Source: Candidatus Coatesiibacteriota bacterium (GTDB lineage: Bacteria; RBG-13-66-14; B26-G2; WVWN01; G020348885). From it: a DNA stretch of 39,995 nt. Position numbers and translations under genes: made by a program. Location: positions 1,855,886-1,895,880 of the forward strand of contig CP070755.1 in the NCBI GenBank assembly GCA_020348885.1, in the 5' to 3' direction. The notes under the pieces were generated by a model. The model made no database searches. It saw only the letters and a program-made list of their open reading frames with translations, and had not been told where the DNA came from. This document shows, one piece after another, positions 35,024-39,995 of the stretch (positions within the stretch are counted from its first letter, which is position 1; every line of letters starts with the position of its first letter).

Positions 35024-35071
35024 TATCGCTATTCTTACGGACCAGAAATGACCGAACCGGAGGTAATAACG

Positions 35072-35377
35072 GTGGCAGTAACTGAGGAAGCGGTAACGGC
35101 GGCGCTCTGCGAGGTTTACGACCCGGAAATTCCGTTCGTGAACGTCGTGGACCTGGGCCTGATATACGAGACGCGGATAAACGACGGCAACGTGGACATA
35201 GACATGACGCTGACGGCGCCCGGGTGCCCTATGGCCGGTATGATAGCGAACCTGGTCAAGGAGGCCGTTCAAGGCGTCGACGGCGTGGAGGCGGCCAACG
35301 TCAACATCGTCTGGGACCCGCCGTGGGACCCGAGTCGGATGACCGAAGAAGGGAAAAAAAAGCTGGGTTTCGACTGA
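35072..35377 (+). CDS. MIP18/PaaD/SufT-family iron-sulfur assembly protein (DUF59)
   Basis: A small cytoplasmic protein that helps mature Fe-S proteins in this family. The 101 residues contain VYDPEIPFVNVVDLGLIYE, the classic DPEIPxVNVVDLGLIY signature, and TLTAPGCPMAGMI with the conserved reactive Cys. The C-terminal NIVWDPPWDPSRM is also standard. The start is set by a perfect GGAGGT (35059-35064) 7 nt before GTG 35072; an ATG at 35048 is in frame but has no ribosome binding site. It would serve the radical SAM enzymes of this cell, among others. A hairpin follows the gene. Confidence 0.9.
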   Translation: MAVTEEAVTAALCEVYDPEIPFVNVVDLGLIYETRINDGNVDIDMTLTAPGCPMAGMIANLVKEAVQGVDGVEAANVNIVWDPPWDPSRMTEEGKKKLGFD

Positions 35378-35395
35378 TAAGATGGAGCGAACCGC

Positions 35396-35424
35396 AGGGA
35401 GCCGAAAGGCTCCCTTTATAGTTT
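35396..35424 (+). terminator. Perfect hairpin with GNRA loop between the SufT-like gene and rsmI
   Basis: AGGGAGCC (35396-35403) pairs perfectly with GGCTCCCT (35408-35415) around a GAAA tetraloop, followed by TTATAGTTT. It looks like a Rho-independent terminator, but the rsmI ATG follows at 35425 with no ribosome binding site, so partial read-through or a role in rsmI translation is possible. Confidence 0.6.
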
Positions 35425-36240
35425 ATGGGTAAACTCGTGATAGTCTCCACGCCGATCGGCAACCTGGGGGACCTAGCGCCCCGGGTCGTCGAAGCGCTCG
35501 CGGGCGCTGACGTAATCGCTTGCGAGGATACGCGGGTAACGGCCAAGCTCGCGGCCCGGGCCGGCGCGTCCGCCGAGCTTATGACGTACGCGGAACACAA
35601 CGAGGCCGAAGCGGCGGCGGAATTGGTCGGGCGGTTGGCGACCGGGGCGGCGGTCGCCCTTGTGTCGGACGCGGGGACGCCGCTTCTCAGCGACCCGGGG
35701 TATCGGTTGGTCCGCGCTACGCTGGACGCGGGGCATGAGTTGGACGCGGTTCCCGGCCCGTCGGCGGTCCACAATGCGTTGGTACTGTCGGGCCTTCCGC
35801 CGTACCCGTACGCGTTCCTCGGTTACTTCCCGAAGAAAACCGGCGAGCGGACAGAGTTCGTCGAACGGTACGGCGGTCTTGGGATGACAACCGTCGTTTT
35901 CCTATCGCCCCACCGGTTGAAGGATGAACTTGCGGCTTTAGCGGAGGCCTGGCGTGAACGCCCGGCGGCTCTTTGCCGGGAAATGACCAAGCTTCACCAG
36001 GAAGTCATCCGGGGGACGTTAAACGAAATACACTTGGCGATAACCGAAAGGGATAGCGTAAAGGGCGAGCTTACGTTGGTTATCGGCGCAGGGCCGGAGC
36101 CGGACGAACTGGGCCGGGCGGTAGCGCTGGCCGTCCAGGCGGTGGATAAAGGGCTTTCGCGGAAAGACGCGGCCCGATTGGCCGCCGACGAGTACGGCGT
36201 TAGTAAAAACGAGGTTTACAAACTTCTGGTTACCTGTTAA
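35425..36240 (+). CDS. rsmI: 16S rRNA (cytidine1402-2'-O)-methyltransferase
   Basis: RsmI uses SAM to 2'-O-methylate C1402 of 16S rRNA in the decoding centre. The 271 residues show LVIVSTPIGNLGDLAPR, ACEDTRVTAKL, VALVSDAGTPLLSDPGY and VPGPSAVHNALVLSGLP, all diagnostic of this tetrapyrrole-methylase-fold family, and a C-terminal helical tail with SRKDAARLAADEYGVSKNE. The length is normal. The ATG at 35425 comes right after a strong hairpin and has no visible ribosome binding site. A secreted-protein gene starts 27 nt downstream with its own good site. Confidence 0.95.
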   Translation: MGKLVIVSTPIGNLGDLAPRVVEALAGADVIACEDTRVTAKLAARAGASAELMTYAEHNEAEAAAELVGRLATGAAVALVSDAGTPLLSDPGYRLVRATLDAGHELDAVPGPSAVHNALVLSGLPPYPYAFLGYFPKKTGERTEFVERYGGLGMTTVVFLSPHRLKDELAALAEAWRERPAALCREMTKLHQEVIRGTLNEIHLAITERDSVKGELTLVIGAGPEPDELGRAVALAVQAVDKGLSRKDAARLAADEYGVSKNEVYKLLVTC

Positions 36241-36267
36241 AATAGGCGGAAAAAGGAGGTTCTCCCG

Positions 36268-36654
36268 ATGAAGGTTATCTTATTCGCGGTCGTATCGATG
36301 GTAGCTTTCGCGTCGGTTTGGGCGATGCTCCCGCCGGAGGAGTACTATCATCTGCAGGACGAAGCGGCTTTCGTACTCGTAGGAGAGGTTACGGACGTTG
36401 AGGAAGTTTCAGCCGGCGAGCGCGGCACCGATTATAAAGCGACGGTCGAGGTCGAGGAATCGGAGCGGGGCGCTCTGGCGTCGGGCGATACGATATACAT
36501 AGACTATACGGTACCAGCGGCGAACATAGACGGGCCGGGTGGCATGACCGTATCCGAGGGTGAAACCTATCGCTTCTGGTTGAACCCGGGGGGCGAGCCC
36601 GACGTTTATGTCCCGGCCGCCTATATGGCCAGCGCCGAGGTGGTAAACGAGTAG
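36268..36654 (+). CDS. Small secreted protein, tandem paralogue 1
   Basis: A 128-residue unknown protein with a signal peptide of about 19 residues (MKVILFAVVSMVAFASVWA). The mature part is acidic, predicted mostly beta, and shares with the next gene the pattern ERG...GDTIYIDYxVP...GPG...F/Y-x-x-W-L-N...VY-x-P-A-A-Y. An OB-fold/NTR-like barrel is possible but only a guess from strand spacing. The ribosome binding site AAGGAGGT precedes the ATG. It lies 9 nt before its paralogue, so the pair is one transcript. No function can be assigned. Confidence 0.8.
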   Translation: MKVILFAVVSMVAFASVWAMLPPEEYYHLQDEAAFVLVGEVTDVEEVSAGERGTDYKATVEVEESERGALASGDTIYIDYTVPAANIDGPGGMTVSEGETYRFWLNPGGEPDVYVPAAYMASAEVVNE

Positions 36655-36663
36655 GAGGGTTTA

Positions 36664-37077
36664 ATGAGGAATGTCATTATAGTCATATTAACCGGTATCT
36701 TTACTTTCCCGGCTTACGCAGTTCTGCCGGATGACGCGTACGACGACCTGAGGGAAGACGCCGGGACCGTGGTTGAGGGCATAGTCCTTTCTATCGACGA
36801 GACCGGGGAGGACGAAAGCGTTACGTCTTACCACGCCGAAGTCAAGGTTACCGCTGTCGAGCGGGGCGACGTGGAAAGGGGCGACACCATCTATATCGAC
36901 TATTCGGTCCCGAACGAGGAAATGCCCGGCCCCGGACATATTATGATTTGGCCCGACGCGACTTTTAAGTTGTGGCTGAACGGCGGCGACGGCGGCGTTT
37001 ACGCGCCGGCGGCCTATAAAAGGAGCGCTACGGAAATAGAGGGAGAGAAAAAGGCCGGTACGAAAAGCGCGAATTGA
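36664..37077 (+). CDS. Small secreted protein, tandem paralogue 2
   Basis: The 137-residue duplicate of the preceding gene has a signal peptide of about 19 residues ending FPAYA. It keeps VERGDTIYIDYSVP, the GPG turn, LWLNGG and VYAPAAY. It adds a Lys-rich tail of about 15 residues. The core differs enough that the duplication is old. The ribosome binding site is GGAGGG, the stop is TGA, and a strong terminator follows. Envelope location is inferred from the signal peptide. Confidence 0.8.
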   Translation: MRNVIIVILTGIFTFPAYAVLPDDAYDDLREDAGTVVEGIVLSIDETGEDESVTSYHAEVKVTAVERGDVERGDTIYIDYSVPNEEMPGPGHIMIWPDATFKLWLNGGDGGVYAPAAYKRSATEIEGEKKAGTKSAN

Positions 37078-37101
37078 ACGTACAGAAAGGCAAGTATAGC
37101 G

Positions 37102-37128
37102 AAAACCCCGGTGTTGGCCGGGGTTTTT
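37102..37128. terminator. Bidirectional Rho-independent terminator
   Basis: AAAACCCCGG (37102-37111) pairs with CCGGGGTTTT (37118-37127) across a 6-nt loop. It has a T-tract on the plus strand and, through the A-tract, on the minus strand too. It separates the convergent secreted-protein and barrel genes. Confidence 0.9.
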
Positions 37129-37156
37129 CCGTCGCTCTTTTTGTTTTCGTGATATG

Positions 37157-37834
37157 TTACAGCGAAAAACCGAACTTAAACATTAGCCTGGTAGTAGAAA
37201 AACCGTATCCTGTGAGCCACGATTTTAGCCCTATCGAGAAGTCGCCGTGGAACTTGGGCCCTCCGATCTCGTTGCCGTGGCCAACCTCGAAAAAAGCGCC
37301 GCCGTATTGGCCGGGCGACCACGTACTGTAAAGTAGAGTATAACCTCCGTTAAAATAGAAGTAGTTCCCCAACGAAGCGCTCCTACTGTACACGTACCGA
37401 TTATGGACGTATATCGGGAAAGAATAGTGATCCCAATCGGTGTACCAGCTGTTCCCGAATCCCAGGGCGATAGCGTGCTTACCGGTTCGCCGGTACCCCA
37501 CGGCGAATTCGGCGCCGACCTCCAGGTTGCCCGACCCCAACCGGAGCCCCACGGCCGGCTGAAACGCGAACAGGAACTTCCTATATCCGTAATCCTCGTC
37601 TTCTGCCACCCGGAACTTCGGTTCTCTGGTTATCTTTTCGACCTCGTCAGCGTTTATAACCAGCACGTTCCCGCCGGCGATTTCTATTTTATACGTCTCG
37701 CCTTGGATCCTCTCTACTATCGTCCCCCGTATTACGCTGCCGTCCTGTAAGTAGATTACGTCTTCGTATTCTGTTGCCCCGGCGAAAGTGAAAAACGATG
37801 CTAAGGCCGTGGACGTTATAATGAGTGCCCTCAT
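37157..37834 (-). CDS. Secreted envelope protein, probable outer-membrane barrel, paralogue A
   Basis: This 225-residue protein has a signal peptide of about 20 residues ending FAGA. An N-terminal module follows (YEDVIYLQDGSVIRGTIVE, then GETYKIEIAGGNVLVI and EVEKITREP). The rest alternates aromatic and polar residues as in an outer-membrane beta-barrel, ending FKFGFSL. The same module occurs in the next two genes upstream on this strand. Function unknown. The ribosome binding site is AAAGGA. The gene lies 37 nt downstream of its paralogue and ends near the bidirectional terminator. Confidence 0.78.
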   Translation of the reverse strand: MRALIITSTALASFFTFAGATEYEDVIYLQDGSVIRGTIVERIQGETYKIEIAGGNVLVINADEVEKITREPKFRVAEDEDYGYRKFLFAFQPAVGLRLGSGNLEVGAEFAVGYRRTGKHAIALGFGNSWYTDWDHYSFPIYVHNRYVYSRSASLGNYFYFNGGYTLLYSTWSPGQYGGAFFEVGHGNEIGGPKFHGDFSIGLKSWLTGYGFSTTRLMFKFGFSL

Positions 37835-37871
37835 TACCGTATCCTTTCCGAATAACGCCGCATGAAGTGAA

Positions 37872-38579
37872 TTACATTAAAGCGCCTACCCGGACGTACA
37901 ACGCGCCGCCGGCCCGGTCCAGATGATGTTGCCGGCGATACCCCAGAGAAACGTAGCCGCGGAAACGGGGCGGTCCGAACTCCAACCCTTGGCCGGCGCC
38001 GTATGTAAAACCGCCGGACTCGCCTTGCGTCCCGCTCGCGTAAACAAACCCGTATCCGCCGTAAACGTCCGCAAAAAAGCCGAACGATCCTGCTCGCAAA
38101 TAAGTAAACCTGCCTCCGACGTAAACCGGAACGATATTGTAGGTTACACCCTCGTAAAAATAGCTTTCGTAAACCGCACGGTTGTAGCCGACGCCGGCGG
38201 TCGGCGCGAAAAACCTCGAAAGCCGCCAACAGACCAAAGCTTCGGCGCCGTAAAACCTCTCTCCGTAGTCGCCATATTTACCGAATACGAAACTTGCACC
38301 GAACGCGATCGTCCGGTATTCGTCCGCTGAACGACGGGTTTCCAGCCCGCCGATCGATTCGCGTTCGATTCGCGCCACGTCGTCGGCCTCGAAGATAATC
38401 ACGCTCCCGCCGGCTATCTCAATCTTGTACGTCTCGCCCGGAACCTCTTCGACGATGACGCCGCGGACGACAGAGCCGTTATTCAGGTAGATTACGTCCT
38501 CGTATTCGTTTTCAATCGCAAATACGGCCGCCGAGACGAGTACCGATATTAGAAACGGCGCCAAAACTTTCCCGCCCAT
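37872..38579 (-). CDS. Secreted envelope protein, probable outer-membrane barrel, paralogue B
   Basis: A 235-residue member of the same tandem family: signal peptide of about 21 residues (ending VFAIE region), module YEDVIYLNNGSVVRGVIVEE and GETYKIEIAGGSVIIFEADD, then a Tyr/Phe/Gly-rich barrel-like part (FGKYGDYGERFYGAEALVCW). It ends VGALM rather than in an aromatic residue. GGGAG precedes the ATG. It is spaced about 36 nt from both neighbours, consistent with one transcript. Confidence 0.78.
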   Translation of the reverse strand: MGGKVLAPFLISVLVSAAVFAIENEYEDVIYLNNGSVVRGVIVEEVPGETYKIEIAGGSVIIFEADDVARIERESIGGLETRRSADEYRTIAFGASFVFGKYGDYGERFYGAEALVCWRLSRFFAPTAGVGYNRAVYESYFYEGVTYNIVPVYVGGRFTYLRAGSFGFFADVYGGYGFVYASGTQGESGGFTYGAGQGLEFGPPRFRGYVSLGYRRQHHLDRAGGALYVRVGALM

Positions 38580-38615
38580 AATCTCCCTTTCGAGAGGGTT
38601 ACTGCTAATTGCGCG

Positions 38616-39356
38616 TTATACCGAAAAACCTACTCCGCCGAGGAACATCAGCATAGGTTCCGCTCCCCAATAATAGGTATCATAATGCTGAACGTAAAGC
38701 GTTGCCGATAAGTTCACGCGTATTTTACCGGGCCCCAGCTCCATCGCCTGACCGAAACCGTAAAGGAACCCGCCTTTTTGCCCGGGTTTTGACCCGCCGT
38801 ATACAAGCCCGTAGCCTACGTCGAACTCGCTGTGCATTTTCATCGAACCGCCGCGATAGAACGTGAACCTATTTTGGATGTGTATAGGTATGAAGCTATG
38901 CGCAAGGACGGACCGGTGGTCGCCGTCCTTTGGTTCGGTCCGAACGTACCCGACCGCCAGCGACGGCGTATATACGGCGTGGGCACGCAAACCGAACAGA
39001 AGCAAACCGCCGAATGGAATCAACGCTTCTTCGTTGATGTACGTGCTTCCTACTACTGCCCTGAAGCCGAAGGATAGACGGCTGGTTTCGGGCGGCGTTT
39101 CTTGACCCGGTCGCGACGGCGCCTTTCCTTCTTTCTCTAACCCCCGCGATATGTAATCTACCTCGGCGGCTTCGAAGACGAAGACGCTTCCGCCGGCTAT
39201 CTCTATCTTGTAAGTCTCACCCGGGACCTCGTCAACGATGATACCGCGGTAAACCGACCCGTCTTTCAGGAAAATTACATCCTCGGTCCCGCCGGCAAAC
39301 CCCGCGGCCGGCGTAAGCAATATTACCCCGAGAACCGCCGGAATTAAACTCTTCAT
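38616..39356 (-). CDS. Secreted envelope protein, probable outer-membrane barrel, paralogue C
   Basis: A 246-residue member, with signal peptide MKSLIPAVLGVILLTPAAGFA, the shared module (TEDVIFLKDGSVYRGIIVDE, then GETYKIEIAGGSVFVFEAAE), a linker rich in Pro/Glu (about residues 80-95), and a barrel-like C-terminal part ending GGVGFSV. The start is fixed at ATG 39356 by GGAGGTG upstream; a GTG at 39371 lies inside that ribosome binding site. A promoter-like TTGACC (39401-39396) lies upstream. It heads the three-gene minus-strand set. Confidence 0.8.
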   Translation of the reverse strand: MKSLIPAVLGVILLTPAAGFAGGTEDVIFLKDGSVYRGIIVDEVPGETYKIEIAGGSVFVFEAAEVDYISRGLEKEGKAPSRPGQETPPETSRLSFGFRAVVGSTYINEEALIPFGGLLLFGLRAHAVYTPSLAVGYVRTEPKDGDHRSVLAHSFIPIHIQNRFTFYRGGSMKMHSEFDVGYGLVYGGSKPGQKGGFLYGFGQAMELGPGKIRVNLSATLYVQHYDTYYWGAEPMLMFLGGVGFSV

Positions 39357-39506
39357 CCTATTCACCTCCACGAAAGTAATATATTAGTCGCCGCGGGTCA
39401 AGAGACGTTACGCTAGAAGAAAGGAAGTACTTATTGCGCCCCTGGATATATATTTCTATATCGGTTATATGTTGTTTGCAGATGCAGTGCCCTGTTGGCC
39501 GGTCCT

Positions 39507-39995
39507 CTAAAAGTAGAAGCTTGGACCGAACTGGAAGTACGGGACCACCTTGTTCTTCTCGTACGGTTTTGTCTGGAGTAGGAATTGACCGGAAAAAAAC
39601 CCGAATTTACCGTTGATTCCTATTCGTTCGTGGACCTGATATCCGCCCTCTCCCTCCAGCACCACTTCCGGGAAGACGTTAAACCCGCGGAGTTGCTTGC
39701 TTTGGTCGATCCATTCGTCTTCGCACTCGCCGAACGTTATTTGAGCGGTGATGTTGAATCGGACAGCGAAGTAAGGTTTGCCCAGCGGTACCCGCGCGCC
39801 GGCTGTGAACCCGAAACGTGCGAAGGTTTCCGTAAATTTGCCGCTGGCGTCGCCCGCCAGCTCACTCGCTGTGACGGCATACCCTATTCCGAAGCCCGGC
39901 CCCATGTACGCCTTTAAAGGCGACTTGACGAGGAAGTACTTGAACGTCAAATCCCAGTCGGAGCCCGTCGAACTCGATTCGCCCGGGAATCTGAG
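39507..39995 (-). CDS. Outer-membrane beta-barrel protein, N-terminus beyond window
   Basis: The minus-strand frame is open to the right edge, so only the last 162 residues are seen. The pattern of alternating strands (SDWDLTFKYFLVKSPLKAYM, GFGIGYAVT, ARFGFTAGARVPLG) and the C-terminal FQFGPSFYF with terminal Phe are typical of an outer-membrane barrel. The part visible does not include the GETYKIEIAGG module of the downstream genes, so membership of that family is open. No function can be given. Confidence 0.75.
   Translation of the reverse strand, partial: LRFPGESSSTGSDWDLTFKYFLVKSPLKAYMGPGFGIGYAVTASELAGDASGKFTETFARFGFTAGARVPLGKPYFAVRFNITAQITFGECEDEWIDQSKQLRGFNVFPEVVLEGEGGYQVHERIGINGKFGFFSGQFLLQTKPYEKNKVVPYFQFGPSFYF

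Noticed and set aside
37675-39230. Near-identical DNA segments repeated about every 0.75 kb, possible mobile repeat
   Set aside because: They encode the same GETYKIEIAGG module in frame in three paralogous genes, so they reflect gene duplication and protein conservation.

Overview
The window looks like chromosomal DNA of an uncultured bacterium, perhaps from a candidate phylum near the FCB / Coatesbacteria / WOR-3 group. That placement is inference from gene style and carries low confidence. It is bacterial because it has Shine-Dalgarno sites, sigma70-like promoters with 17-bp spacers, AlaRS, MutS2, RsmI, Lgt, Wza/Wzx/Wzy-type polysaccharide genes and outer-membrane barrels ending in aromatic residues. 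TGA is an ordinary stop in several genes (for example those ending at 18978, 23018, 24060, 24658, 35377 and 37077), so the standard code applies. No rRNA, tRNA, CRISPR array, insertion sequence or phage gene was recognised.

Layout: 1-291 is a hairpin-rich gap with a possible partial gene tail. alaS (minus, 292-2943) is divergent from a plus operon (3182-8330). That operon holds a UbiA prenyltransferase of archaeal lipid type, a geranylgeranyl reductase, a Wza-like export protein, a Wzz/GumC-like copolymerase and a coiled-coil zinc-ribbon protein. A radical SAM gene follows (8400-9851), then three tandem extracytoplasmic cyclophilins and lgt (9947-12672). The minus pair 12806-16981 encodes a tandem-domain cyclase/ATPase/TPR protein and a small membrane protein. 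KamA-like radical SAM, exonuclease-WYL and Yip1-like genes occupy 17191-20674. A surface polysaccharide locus spans 20780-30184 on both strands. mutS2, a class V aminotransferase, a GT2 glycosyltransferase, a MIP18/SufT-like gene and rsmI fill 30221-36240. The right end (36268-39995) carries two tandem small secreted paralogues and four minus-strand envelope proteins, the last cut by the window edge.

How genes work together: the polysaccharide genes (WlbA-like dehydrogenase, WlbB-like acetyltransferase, DegT aminotransferase, UDP-GlcNAc 2-epimerase, Wzx, Wzy, glycosyltransferases, plus Wza/Wzz upstream) make a coherent system for a surface glycan, possibly containing a 2,3-diacetamido-uronic acid. 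The UbiA plus geranylgeranyl reductase pair suggests archaeal-type isoprenoid lipids or a saturated quinone tail. Lgt lies just downstream of a cyclophilin that is itself a predicted lipoprotein.

The most striking signal is in lgt. One in-frame TGA (12307-12309) replaces the Cys of the GRIGC motif. The same frame continues to a normal Lgt C-terminus, and a GC-rich stem-loop with the spacing of a bacterial SECIS element follows directly. This suggests a selenocysteine-containing Lgt. Secondary signals are recurrent short-leader or leaderless promoters, an exonuclease-WYL fusion, a C2H2 finger on a secreted cyclophilin, and a structured alaS leader.
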